DNA of 64,000 nucleotides, from NCBI RefSeq assembly GCF_958450345.1, contig NC_088780.1, positions 2,168,501-2,232,500 of the forward strand. The letters run 5' to 3'. The first letter of the stretch is position 1. Each line of letters starts with the position of its first letter. This DNA comes from Calliphora vicina. Taxonomy: Eukaryota > Arthropoda > Insecta > Diptera > Calliphoridae. Below, in pieces: positions 11,801 through 26,800 of the stretch. Made by a program: the position numbers and the translations under genes. The notes under the pieces are model-generated. The model saw only the letters and a program-made list of their open reading frames with translations, was not told where the DNA came from and ran no database searches.

Positions 11801-14800
11801 GCACATAAAACTGCTGAAGTGTATGTGTAACTCTACAATTGCCATCCCATGAGTCCAACGATGCACAAAATTCTTATGCATGGCTGTACTGTAATAAAGC
11901 AAGATATCTTGACAATTTGACAATTGTCTCAAGTAGCAGCCGTGGGCCGAAATAAGCACTTCAGGTTATATGATGAATATATTATTTTTGAGCAGTGACT
12001 CTTTACGCTGCAGTACACAAAAATCACGAAAGAATAGAAAACCTTTTTCATCAGATACAGAAACTACTCCTTCCTGACAAGGATGATGACGCTTATATTG
12101 ATAATGATTTTGACGATTTTAATTAGTTTCACTTTTTAAGTATTATTAAGTTAAGTATTAAATAATGTACAATAAATAATATAGAAAAAAATTAATAAAA
12201 CGAACTGTTCCGCTATGTATGAAGGGAGAGGGGTTAAAAACTTTATTATATCGACTATTATAACAATATGAGATGTAAATCTTATTTTCTGGAGGAGTCC
12301 TTATATGGGGGCCTAGGTTCAGTTATGGACCGATCCATATAAAACTAGATCATATCGAATTTTATCGCGGTATGTTTTTAATATATATTGTGAACATTAA
12401 CGTGAATTTCTGAAAGGGACTTTCACCTCGATTCCTGAGTACACAAACTTTGCTTAATTTGATCATGATTGTTGCATAATTAACACTTTTATGAGTATAT
12501 AAGTGCAATTTGTATGGGGGCTAGGCAAATCATGGACCAAAGACAACTTTATCTACTAACAAGTAAGAGAGCTATATTCGGCTGTGCCGAATTTTATATA
12601 CCCTTCACCAAAATATACTTTAAAATAAAAATTTTAAATATATTTAGGTACACAAAATTTAATTTTTTTCCGGTTGTTTTTTCGAAATTGTTTTTTAATT
12701 TTTTTTTTAATATATAGTGAAAAAAAAATTCGGGTTAAAAAATATTTTTTCCGATTTTGACCCATTGTAGGTCCAACTTACTATGGTATTATATACGTCG
12801 TTGCACAGGTATTTGAAATATCTATCATTAGATATCCATATTGTCTATATTAATGATTTAGTAATCCAGATATGGGTCAAAAATGGGTCAAAAATCGAGG
12901 TTTTTTCTTATATCTCAGCCATTTGTGGACCTATTTTCTCGATTTTAAATAGCAACCGAGCCGGAAGAATTTCGGAGATATTGATGTATCATTCGTGTAT
13001 GTAAGTTATTTGGGGGCTTCAGAAAGTTGATTTCAACACACAGACGGACATGGCTATATCGACTCCGCTATCTATAACGATTCAGAATATATATACTTTG
13101 TGGGGTCGCAAATGAAAAATGTAGAAATTACAAACGGAATGACAAACTTATATATACCCTTGCCACTCATGGTGAAGGGTATTAAAATCCATCAGAGTTT
13201 ACAGGAAAGTGTCAGATTTCTAAAGAATTCACACACTGGGACTGCAATACATTACATTTCAAAATGTAAAATTTTTCTCGTTATATCTTTTTTTAAGAAA
13301 TTTGTCTAAATTTTTTTTTAAAATTTTGGAGTTTTTTTTAACTAAAAATGCGTCATAATTTTTTTCTTAACACATCAATTTGTTTTGAATGATCAAAAAA
13401 AAGTACTTCGGCGTGTAAAATCCGTTGGCGTTAATTACTTTGTAAGAGGACCCTAAGTTATCGTGGTTAAAATTTAATTAATTTGTTGTTAATTTTAATT
13501 CTAATTTAAGAAATATGAACAATGATGATGGGTTTCGTAGATTTGTTTTGCTTTTCTCGTTTTAGATATTTTGCCAAATTTTGACCGAATAAAGAATATA
13601 TTAGTTTAAGGCCGATTTTTGCCATAATCCGAAACCGAACTCTATAAATAATAAAATATATAAATAAAAAATTGATGAAGGTTAAATTTCTAGTTAAAGT
13701 AAAAACAGGGTTTTTACTAGGCTTGTTGTAAAATTGTTTACAAAGTAGTAGTAATAATTTTTTAAAGTGAAAGCTAATTGCCGAGTGAATTCGGGTCACC
13801 CCGGTGCTCAGAACCGTTTGTCGTGTGAATTATTCTATTTTTTTATGGTACTTTTGCTCGTCAAATATAGTCCAGTTAAAAAACAATTTCACTGCAGAAT
13901 AAAGTGATAATAAATTGGCATAGTTACATGAAACATTTTTGCATTTAACTCGAAAACCGTTGATAGTACGCAAACATTATCTGTAACCGAAACGTAGGAA
14001 ATATTGTATAACTCTTACATTCGTAGGCGTATAATAATCGAGATATATGCAAAATAACAGATTTTTGTGACTTTTGACTCGTGATTTATGGTTCAATTAA
14101 ATAATTTGTGTGTCAAAATTTTCTGGTCTAATATACATTTTTCGATAATAAGTCGGCACTATTATTTTAAACACATACACATCTGCTCAAAATAATAGAT
14201 ACACCAAAATTTATTTTTTAAAAACGAAAAAAAATAATGGTATATTGTAAAATTATAAAAAAAATTCAGTCGATTTTTATTTATAGTTAAAAGGAGAGTA
14301 AAAAACAAAAACAAAATATTTCATAATTAATAATAAATATTATAAAGTAAATTAAATTTCTTAAATTTCGAAAAATTTGGTGCTCATAATAATAGATACA
14401 TTTTTAAAAATTCTTATTAAACAAAAGCTAATAAATTTTATCTTAAAAAAATTTGTTTATTATTAAAGTAAAGCTAGTATCCAGTATATCCACCTTTGTT
14501 TTGTAAAACTTTCTCCACTCTTCTGGGCATACTGGATATCAAGTTCTGACACTTCTCCAATGGAATCTCGTACCATATTTTTTGCGTTTTCTCCCATAAA
14601 TCGTCTTTATTTTTGAAAACTTCCTTCGAAAGCCTTATCTTTAATTCACTCCACAAGTTTTCTATTGGGTTTAAATCAGGGGATTGGCTGGGCCAGCTTA
14701 AAACAGGTTCGTTATTCTCCAAGAACCAGTTTTTAACTAATCTTGAACTATGTTTTGGGTCGTTGTCCTGCTGGAATGTCCATATTAATGGCATATTTTC

Positions 14801-17800
14801 CGATGCATATGGAAGCATTACGTTTTCCAATATGTCTCTATACCCACTAGCATTCATGGTATCTTCTATTCGGAATATCGGACCAACACCATTCCATGAA
14901 AAGCAACCCCAAACCGTTATGTTTCCCCCGCCATGTTTTACCGTCTTTTTTGTAAATTTAACGTGGAATTCTTTTCCTTTTGGTCGGCGTACATTTCTTT
15001 GGCAGTCGTTTCCAAACAAATTTATTTTTGTTTCGTCGCTCCATAAAATATTTCTCCATTTTTTTTCGCCTTCACACCCGGACCATTGTAAGTGCTCTTT
15101 AGCAAATTCTAATCTTGTCTTGATATTTTTTTGGCACATTAGTGGCACTTTTCTGGCAATTCTTCCCGGCAATTTAGCATGTAAAAGACGACGACGAACT
15201 GTTTGTGGACTGATTTCGTTACATAGCTCCGCAGAAATAGCTTTCGATGATATGAAAGGGTCTTTTTTAACCATAAGGACGATCCGCCTATCTGTTTCTG
15301 GACTGGTTTTCTTTGGTCTACCGCGAGTTTCTCTTTTTTGTTTTTTAGATAAAGCATTTTGGACAAAATGTAAAGATCTTCCTATGCTCTTTGCTATTTC
15401 CCGTAATGATTTTCCTTGATTTCTCATCGTTTGAACAATTTTTTTCTCATCTTCGGTACAATGATGATTTCGTCCCATTTTCTTCAAAAGAGTCCTATTT
15501 TTTATAAAATTGTTGCTAAAATTTAAATTATACTTACTGTTTCACGTAAATAGGAACAAAAAATTGCACAAAAAAAATTGTATATAAACAAATTACAAAT
15601 TACTGATGTGTATCTATTTTTATGAGCAAATAATTTTTTGTAATTCAAATAAATTCGTTTTTAAAAATCAACATGAAAGCAAATAGTTGCCAGATTTTTG
15701 ACTGACATGACATTGCCAGATAGAAATTTTAATAATATGATGTATTCTTAACGCTTGCGAGGAAATTTTCAATGTTACCGCCATTTACATTTTTTCCAAT
15801 TAGGTGTATCTATTATTTTGAGCAGATGTGTATGTAGCTTTAATTAAAATGCAACTGGTTACATTAAACTACAATATATGAAAACATGTGTGTATGTTCG
15901 TTCCTATAGATATAGTGCAGTAAAATCTTTCAATATTGGACCACCATCATCACAATTTATATAGGAATTTGTATTATATAGCAAGCACATTTGACAGGTT
16001 AATTTGCATTATGATCTAGATTCGAAGGAATTCTTTGTCCCACTTTATAGAAATTTCACTATAGGGACATTTATTTCGTGTTATTGTATGTATGTATAAG
16101 AATGTTAATACACACACCTATTTGAACCTACGTAAATTATTAAACAAACTTGTACGTTTATATTTATATAGTAGAGTAGAGTTCGGTTATGACGAACTTG
16201 GCGGAACCAACCAAATTCTGTTTATTAAGGATACATTTTTTTTACATATTTATATAAAACAAAGTCGGTACATGAACAATTTGGTGTAAAAATCTTATAA
16301 ACTCATAAATAAAAAAAAAATTATCGAAAAATTAAAAATTTTTAATATCGAAAATTCTGTAATATCGAGTTTTTCGTGTGTTGTTGTAGTGTAGTATGTA
16401 TTTATACCCTAAACCACCATAATGTATACCAAACTGCTCAGCATCACTTTCTGAGTCGATTTAGCAATTTGAAAGACAATTCGACAAAATTTGGTGCAAG
16501 CTCTTCTATTGCCCCAAGGACGACGAAGCCTATTGAATTTGGTTAGAATCGGTCCATTATTTCTCCTAAGCTTAATATATATCCAACCAAATTCTACAAA
16601 AATAAGTTTTATCAAATTCGCCTCACCATATTTTGTGATGATCGGTTCACAATTAGTCATAGCTACCATATAGGCCCACTTCCGAAAATCACTTTAATTA
16701 GCATAAATCTCTTAAAAATATTGGTATTCTTATAAAACTCAACACAAATAATTTATATATATACGAAAGTCATGTCACTAAATTTTATAACGATCGGTCC
16801 ATAATTAGTCATAGCACCCATATAATGCCCACTTCCGAAAATCATTTTAATGAGTGTAGATTTCTTAAAAATGTTGGTATTCTAATAAAATTCAACGCAA
16901 GTAGGTTTCATATATATAGAATTCATGCCACCTAATTTTATTGCGATTGGTTTATAATTAGATTGGTGTAGGGTATCATATGGTCGGGCTTGACCGACTA
17001 TACTTTCTTACTTGTTTTAACCTGTATTTTTGTTCTCACAATATTGTAGTGTTGCATAGATCTTGGGAGAGTCGTAATTTTGTTGCAACGTTATCAATTC
17101 TGCCTGGTTAATTATAAATATTGAGTTTGTATGTTTTTAATAGAATATTTTAAATTAATATTTAGCTAAATCAACATAGAATTGAAAAAAATATACATGT
17201 TATTAAAAGAAAAGTTCAGAAGAAAAGTCTTGATTTTAATCAAATTCGCCGTAGGGATTAGGAAATAGATTTTAATTTTTTTTAATTTTTAAAAAGCTTT
17301 TTACCACTTTTATGGAAAGAATTTTGAAAAATATATTTCATCAATATTAAAAGTGTACCACAAAAAAACGTGTGGCCTATTTATATATGTATATAAGATA
17401 CATATAAGTTGACAAAAATCCAACTCGTAGGGATCATACAAGTTGTTTGCTTTAGACGAAAGTTATGAATGAACTGGACTGTAAATAAGCAGCAATGTAC
17501 AAAGATCGTTGAATAATACTGTGGTTCTGAGTTACTCAATTTGTTCATGGGATAGAGTGTGAGCGTCTTTGTAACAGTATGTGTGGATAGATAAAAGAAA
17601 ACAAATATTTAAAAGACAACAAAACACAAACTAAACAATATTTTGTGAGTCTACTTTGCAACCACAACAACAACAAAAAACTTTAAAAAAATAACAAAAA
17701 CAATGAGAAAAAGTCAGCCAGCAGAAATATAAATATGTATATTGTCTGTGTATAATAGTTTCCCAGCGGGAAAAAATGATAGGACTTCAATTTGTAGGCC

Positions 17801-20800
17801 TTCTAAAAGGCATACTTACACATTCTAAAAGATCCGATACTCATTCCACCCTGCCTGCTCTTAGAAGGTGTTCAAGAAGCCCTATGAATCCCCTTCTAAT
17901 AACAAGTGAGCTTGTTGGCTGCCAACAGCCCATCATAAGTAGGCCTTCTCTCAGCCCTCTAACAGCAGCGAGTATGCAAGGCCTTGGCTCGCAATGACAC
18001 GCCGTGTAAAATTGAAATGATTTTGCAATGCGGCAAAATGATTTTGGAAGTCCTTGTGTCTGCAAAATGAGGCATTTAGGAAGGCCTCTTTACTGCATCT
18101 TTTTCCCGCTGGGTTGTTTTGTTTTCTTCCCTACATCAGAGCTAGCTAACTTAAGTTAACCTACTACACACAAATGGGCGAACGAACAAATCTTTTCTAA
18201 AATCCCCCATATAATATTGCTGTTACTTCTGTTGTATCTATCTGCTCTTGTTGTTGTGTTGTTTAGGTATAAAGCTTTTTTACGTTTTGTTTTTGTTGTT
18301 TGATTCTGTTATTGCAACTAAAGTCATTTGGTCGTTTGTGGGGAGCACATTTGTCTAGACATCAGTATGTTTCAAACCGCTTCTATGTACGAACGATACT
18401 TCGATACTTCGCTGTAAGCGCAGATATAAACTTCAAATATTAACCGTTGATTAGATCAATCGATAGTTGATCAATCGTATACATACAAATAAATACATAA
18501 TAATGTTAGCAGTGACCAAAAGTATATTTTTTTTTTAAATTCAATTCTGGAAATAAACAAAATTTTTTAGTGATTCTTCCGCGTCGTTAAAAATTAAATG
18601 TTAATTAATGTAATCAAATACTTACTGTATATGAATATATGTATAACTAAATATATTAAAATATTTGTTTTATTAAAATTTCAATAGCTACTAATTTGAG
18701 CTATTACATAAACTTAGTAGGTATTGCTTAAAAATATTGACTAAGATGTTACTGGAAAATGTAATTTTCACACCTTTTTGTATTGCATCACGTGTCAGTT
18801 AAATATTTGCTATTTTGCTAATTAATTTTTCTTTATCTTAAACAACGTGATCCGTTCTTTATGCATATAAATATAATAAACATAAATCGCATAATCGTAA
18901 TCATATCCAGTATAATAATTTTATAATTAAAGTGAAAAAAAAAACAAAAAAACATCATTTGAGCTGTATTATTTCAGGATTTTTACATATAAATTTATAT
19001 ATATTTTGTTGTTGTCTAAAATCGAAAGTTATTAACAAACGGAATTCAACTGCAGATTTAACAAATGTTTAAAATTTTTATTTATTGTATCCACTGTATC
19101 CTTCATAATAATAAAATATAAATTTATTTAATATTTTGTGACAAACAGTTGTGTTAAAAACAAATAAATGAAATGTGATATATTGTTACAGTTATGTACT
19201 TGCATACATATGTACATCTAGGTGAATTGAAAAAAAAAACAACCCACCAACAACTAGCCAACCAACAATCGGCATCTAAACTAAGTAGGTTTGCTTGAAA
19301 GTCTTACAGTTGTTGTTTCTATTATACAGTTGTTTAACTCAAATCTACTCAAGGTTACGATCATTGCAAAGTTGTACTTAAAGTTATTTACTTGCGTTTG
19401 ATTTAATTTTTAACGGACAGCTTGTGTTTTGCAAGTATTCAACTATTCGGCTATTTATTAACTATCTAGTCGAGCATATTCTATAACTGATTTCAAATCA
19501 AAGATCCAAATAAAGTATTATTTTTTTCGTACGCAAGTCTTACGTACATATTTATTATGTATTCAATTATAATTCAACTGGCAACGGGATTTTCCAGAAG
19601 TCCCAAATTTGTATCTAACTCCAAATATTTGTTAACGAGTGATTCAAAGAGTATTTAGCAGGAAGTTGTTGACTACGTTCATATCATAGTTTCAATGTTA
19701 TAACTGAATTCGCGGTTCGAATAATCGAATAACCAAATTAAATTCATCAATGCGTTGAATGCTTGATATGTGTTTGTTATTCTAAAACTATTTACCGTGC
19801 CGTACTTGCCATACAGTGGTAAATTTGCTGTTGGCGTTTTATATGTATGATCTTGGATCTTTTCCTTTGCTGAGTTTTGGAACTTTTTTTTTTCTTTCGA
19901 TTTAGTTGATCTGAAAAAAGCTCATATGATGTTTAATAGGAAATAATGGTGTATATATATTTGTAAATAAATTAGCGTTAAACCAACAATTGATGATAAT
20001 TGGATAAAGAATTAAATTGAAAACGAACTTATGTATTTTATATGAATCGAGAAAAAAAATAATAAACTAATAGTAGTAACAAATAACATTGAAATGATAA
20101 ACATAAATGTGCCTTAAATCGAATAAAAGTTATTGACTTAGAACGAGAACAACTTAACATGTTTATATTGCCAAAAAGTTTTGAACATACTCTACGAGCG
20201 CCCATTATTCCGGCCACGCCTGCTCAGCCAGGTTCGGGACTTAATCCGGCATTTCACAAAGGATGTACGGGAAAAGCTCACGCATGTGGTACAATGAAAT
20301 CAAAACTAAATAGGCCAATTCCACCTCCGAGGGGAGAGAAATCTCAACGAAAAAGCAGTATTAGTTCGGAGAATATAAGTGACAGTGGGTCTGAACATCA
20401 TAATTCATTTGTATGGAATACTGTTGATTCTCCTATATATGTAGTCGATGATAAGTGCATTTTAAGAAAAAATTCGAAGGATATCGTTGTCCAAGGCATT
20501 AAAAATTGCCCTGATAATAGATCTCCCTTGCCTCCCAGAAGGACAAACAAAACCTCACCGTCTCCGGTTCTGAAAAGATCATCAAGTATTTCCAATACTA
20601 GAATCCGTTTACATAGTGAAGGAGAACAACATTCAGAGTGTGATCGCCATTCTCCAGTACCTTCAAATCTTTCCACATTCGAGCGTACACAAAAATATCG
20701 AAGTTTTCGAACAAATAGCAAATCAAATGGAAATTGTAAAAATGCTTCTACTGCAGCAACAAACATTAGACCTCCTTGGAATAGTGCAGCGGCTGGCGTT

Positions 20801-23800
20801 AAAACATCATCACCTTTAACAAATGCCATGTTAAACAATCGAGTATTTCGTACGTCGCTGCGCCGTCGCAACGACACAGTTTCATGGCAAACAATATGGG
20901 AGCGTTCACTACATATGCGCTGTTCCGGTTCATCTATGAATAGCGGATATTTTAAAAATTTTGATGAAATTATTAAGAAAAAGGTTTGGTTTTGATATTT
21001 CATTATATTCCGTTATATTTTATTATAATAATATTTAGCACAGTTAACTTCTTTCATATTTAATATTTGTACATTGTACTTAGAATGGCCTTATTCCATA
21101 ATAATATGTTTCAAATTTCAGACAAAACAGATATGGTCAATTCACAAGGTCTCTTATTATGTCATATTGTCATAATGTCCTAATATTTCACAATGGTTTT
21201 TATTGCTTTTCAAACAAAAAATGACCTAAAATAATACTACTCTGTTTGCTATGTTTATTGTGTTATCGTAACCAACCAGCAGGGACCTGCGCCAAATGCC
21301 TAAGAGACGGTTAAGCCGAGCTGCCGAGTCGTGATATATTAGGACATTATGACAATATGACTGATAAGAGACCTTGTGAATTGACCAATAATATTTAAAG
21401 ATCGCTTTAATTGAGCAACGATAAAATGTAGCACTAGATATGTCTTGTTCTTTTCGGTTTTTAATTTTAATCAATTTACATACTTTCTTCTATTTAAAAA
21501 GTCCAAAAACCCTAAATTCGTTTTAATTTAAAAATATTGGGACATTTCTTCACTTTAGGGTCAAGCTTAAAGTTGTATTTCAATGAACGGTTTATTTACA
21601 TCGTTATAAAATTAGAAAATATATATCTCAAAGATTTTCAAAAATAACCATTTTATTAACAGCATTTTTATAAAGAAAACTGGTTTGGAATAATCAATGG
21701 GAGAAATGTTGAAATATCTTAGTACTATTAAATGGGTTAAAAATGCGTTGGCGCTTTGCCCAGTGGTAATTTCATTATGATGTTGTTGCATTATTACGAT
21801 ATTCATTGATCCAAACTATTCTACACACATTTGAATATATTATGATAAAATCATTAAACACTTTTTCATACTTTTAAAATATTTATACATATGTATTTAT
21901 GCGGAAGTTTTCATACATATATAGAACAAGTAAAGTTTCAATGATAATAGCAGAAAACTTCATTTAGCCTTTTCATTTACACATTATTATTTAATGAGTA
22001 CCTCTTTATAATGTTCAATATTTTTTCGTAATAAACAAAGTGCGGTTCATGCACATTTTGTAATCTCGTTCAGGCTATTATTGAGACTGATTTGCTTTTC
22101 TTAATAGTCAAAATTCTAGCATTGTTTTTTCCTTCGGCCCTCATTCCGTCATTTGATATATTTGGAAAAAATACGAAAAATTACAATTTTTATGTTATCT
22201 GAATACAATTCCCAGACATAGTTCTTTAGGATTGCCAAATTCTATTAGTGAAGTATCTTGACATTCGGGATAGTTTGACTTGACAAACTAAAAATACATA
22301 CGCATTGGGAAAATATTAATTTTACTTCATTTAAAGATATTGATAACAATCAGCCCAATTATGAATAAAAAATTCCGCGGGAGTTTGTTCCCCGGGAGTT
22401 TTTTCCCATTGAATTTGAATAGGAATAATCAGAAAAGGGAAAAAACTCCCGTGGAATTTTTATTCATAATTGGGCTGATTGTCTAAAGTGTAAAGTCTAT
22501 TGTGTAAAGTATCAAATAAAATGTTATCTACTAAGTTTGTTGGTAATTTTTAAAAAATTATCTATATATGTTTCGATATTTGCGAAGAAAATATAAAGTT
22601 TTAAAGAGAAAGCTACCGATATTCGTCTGCATGTTTTAAAGCCGTTATTATAAAAATGTATTTCCGTGTTAAGAACTAATAAAAGACTTCTAGATCCCAT
22701 ATTCACAATATTGTGAAACTAAGGTATTTCTAAAGAGTATATGATGGATTTGTAATGATTTGTAATCTATGCAAGAATATCTATAAGAATATTTCGTTAT
22801 TAAATATCTAAAAAAATGTTTCCCAACTGATTCTCAAAAGTTATAAGTGTGATAAAGAACTAGTTCAGAACCGTTCCAACAAAGGGTTATTGGTTCCGAT
22901 GTAAACATTTCGATCAGAAATCATGTCTCGCAAAGTTTTTAAATTAAAACATATAGTTTAGCTTGACTAATTATATTTTAGATTATAACTTGACAAGCCT
23001 TAAAATAACTTGTCAATCAAGATCTTTCAAGGTTTTATGACAACCCTATAGTTTTTTCAGATAAATGGAGTTTTGTTATAATTGTATTGCAAGAGCTATA
23101 CTATTTAAATTCAGTTATACATTTGCATAGATAGATTCATGCTTTTGAATGTTATCAGGAACAAAATATGTAGAGTGGTAAGAAGTTCAATCAACGTTTT
23201 TCGTGTATTTTGATCCAAATATTTTAAATGTTTAAACCTTTTTATACCCATCACCATGAGTGTCAAGTCATTCCTTTAGTAATTTCTACATTTTTACTTG
23301 TTTGTTCACAAGTTATTGGCAGAAACTATTTGTGCCAAATATCGGTTTTCTAGGTGTTTAAACATGGGTCGGATGGGCATTTTGTTCTAATTATGTACAT
23401 GTATAAATCAATCTATGAGAGTTGAAGAAAATGTCGATCAACAATTATACATAAAAGAAACTTTTCGTTTTGTTTGGGAACGTCTATCGATAAATAAGAC
23501 CATACGTATATTCACCCTTATCATGGTTGCCGTAAACGTCTTACGCCTACGACAGTTTCGTACTAGATTAAAGATAAAATGCAAACTGTTTCTTTAATCT
23601 AGTACTAAACTGTCGTAGGCGTAAGACGTTTACGCCAACCACGATAAGGGTGATTGTGTTGTGGCGGACTTTTTGGAACTCAGAGATGTAATAAATATTT
23701 TAACTAAAATTATGTTTATTTACCATATTTTGTTTGAACCGTCTTTCACTCATTCACGTAAAAATACACACAAATTTTATTTGTATAAAGTGTATGACAT

Positions 23801-26800
23801 TTCTTGTGTTGTAAATAACCCAGCAATTTTACAAGTGGTCAATGTATCCCTTAGATACAATAACTGTTACTAATGTCTGATCACTTAGCTGACTCCAATT
23901 TATATATGTATTTTGGGTCATTTGACACGTATGTGTTCTTCGTAGCGCAGAGAAGTCAATTGGTTACTTTATATTTCCAAGGTAATCTAGCATAAAGTCA
24001 ATTGTAACTTAAGTTTAACCTAAAGTTAAACGTTTGACTGTAAACAGGAACGTTTGTTTACAAGCAATCGGATATTGAAGATGTCTCGGTTATTAGGAGA
24101 TGTCCAGTAACTAGTTAGGTAGTTAGTAAGGTAACTGGTAGGCTATGTAGGGTTCAGTTGACGCCCTGCTAAGGACCGTGCATGTTAAAATAACTAGTCA
24201 CATAGCTATATAGTTATGTAACTAGTGATCACCCTAAGTTATAAGTAAAATCACTAGTCACGGTACAGACACCCAGAACTGCTGGAGAAGTATACATATC
24301 CATACATAAGTATATTAATGTGTGTGTATTTATGTACGTATATTGATCATTATGATCATTACTAACATAATTATTATTTTGTTTTATTTCTTAGTTTGGT
24401 CTGTGTCTGTCTTCTTTGTCATAATATGCTATATTTGATTTACTTCTGGTCAATGAACTCTTCATTTCCCCCATTAAAATATCTTTAGTTAGGTGATCAT
24501 ACGCCCCTATAATGGCAATACTTGTTATTTTAATTTTATTTTTATTTACATCATAAATGGACTGACAATATTTGATCCGAATAAACAATTGAATTTACGG
24601 TAAATTAAATATAGTATGCAATTAAAACGTCGAAATAATTTTGCAAACAAGCTCTCGAAGCCAAAACAAATCGTAATTAATCGATGATTTTTGTTCATTA
24701 GAAATCTTTATTTGTTTGTGTGAAGTACATATTTGTATTTACATAAGTTTGTATGTATGTGACTGAGTAAAGTGAATAAATTGTATGTTAGGTCAGGTAT
24801 TATTTTATTTATTTGTTTATTGAGTCAATGGATGAATTCCGTTTTTTTTCTTTTTGTGCAAATGTTATGATTGCAAATAGAAACGGATTCCAAAAAAAAA
24901 TTAATTGTTTTTAGTAAATAAAGACACATCCAATGAATTTATTGACAGACAGCCGCTTGTATATATATAATGTAAATAAAAACATACACATTTATGTATA
25001 CATACATAGATATTCTATTTTTGACTACAAACATAACACAGGTTTATATTTATTCTAGATTTTTATTCGGTTAATTAGGATATGAAATTTAAAAAAATGT
25101 TTATGTGCAGACATCTGTGTATTTTGATTTACAATATGTATGTTTATATATCAAGCGAATATAAATTATTCGAATACATTTTTAGGAGAAATTTTTCAAA
25201 ATAAATAAAAAAAAATACTAAATCAATACAAAAATATATTCTACAATAAAATAGAAATGAAATTTGACAATGTCGTTAACCAGTAGAATTTTGATTTTTC
25301 AATAATTTATCTAAAATAATTTTAATTTGTTTCTACGATAATTTGGCGGTATATTTTTATTAATTTAAATAAATTTCTATTTGAAAAAATTAGAATAGAA
25401 ATTTAAAAATTTTTAAAACTTTAATCGATCGCTCTTGTAATTAAAATATTATGAACTTTTATTCGATCAAAATTAAACTCGAATAATTGACAGTACTAAT
25501 ATATGTATATTCTGTATTAATACAGCAAGCATATGAGGAAATTTTAAGTTATATCTAAAAATAGGAAAACATTTGTTTTTCCATCATTTGTATCTAATGT
25601 TGAAGTACATCATACATATGTATGTATATTCAGATGAACTAGTAGTAGTGTATTTACTTTAGCCACTCAACACGCTAGATGGATGTGCACATGTATGGCT
25701 GTCCACTAAAAGTATATGTTTACGTACATTAGGGCTAAATCTCTCGTATAACATTTATCATTTTCGACCCTATAAATTATATATGAATATTCTAGATCGT
25801 TATCGATAGAGTGATGTTGAAATCAACTTTCCGAAGAACCCAAATAAATTACAAACATGATTGATAAATCCAAATATCGGGTACAAATGGCTTAAATAGA
25901 AACAAAAAACCTCGATTTTTTACCAATATCTCGATTACTAAGTTATATACATACATAGATAGACATTATGGATATCAACAACGACGTACAAATATTACGC
26001 CGACAATGGGTCAAAACCGGCAAAACTATTTTTTTCATCAAACATTTTTTATTTTTGTTGATTTTCAATTGTTTTCATTATTAAGATTCGTCACAGCCGA
26101 ATATAGCACTCACACATTTTTTTTGTTGTAAACATGAACATTGGAATCGAATGCGAATATCATTTTGAAAAAATTGTATATCAGCTATTTTAAAATCAGG
26201 ACTGGTATTTTGAACCAAATATTTATTAAACCGCAATAAAATATTTAATAATTAAAATAGTACATGAATTACATTTGTTTACATGAAAAAAAAATTTTTG
26301 CATCGTTTTTTATTTCTTTGACCGTGACAAATTTGTGAATTTTATATCTCGAGTGTAAAATAAAAAAAAACTACATTTTGAGTTGGAAAAAGCCGAAAAA
26401 GTGTAGAGTGGAATATAAGAAAATACAATAATAAATTGTAGATTTGTCAAAACGCTAATATTATGTGGGAGGCTTAATAATTTTCCTAAAAAATTGGGAA
26501 ATGTATCTTGATGAGCTTGTCTAAGCAACCAGCTAAATTAATTTCATTATTGAAAATCAGCCCAATTATGAATAAAAAATTCCGCGGGAGTTTGTTCCCC
26601 GGGAGTTTTTTCTCATTGAAATTGAATAGGAAAAATGAGAAAAGGGAAGAAATTCCCGCGGAATTTTTATTCATAATTGGGCTGAATAATTTATATTAAA
26701 TAATAAAGTTTCAAAATCTAATAAAAAATTTAATTCACACTCGATGTTCTTATTTTACTTAGTTAATCAAAAAAACGTGTTTAAGAAAACACACAAAATC

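Noticed and set aside
14613..15419. 268-codon ORF on the + strand
   Set aside because: Antisense shadow of the Tc1 transposase; its composition follows the complement of the catalytic domain.
20398..21003. 201-codon minus ORF
   Set aside because: Antisense to the alternative first exon at 20159; the sense frame has matching splice phase and a sensible protein.
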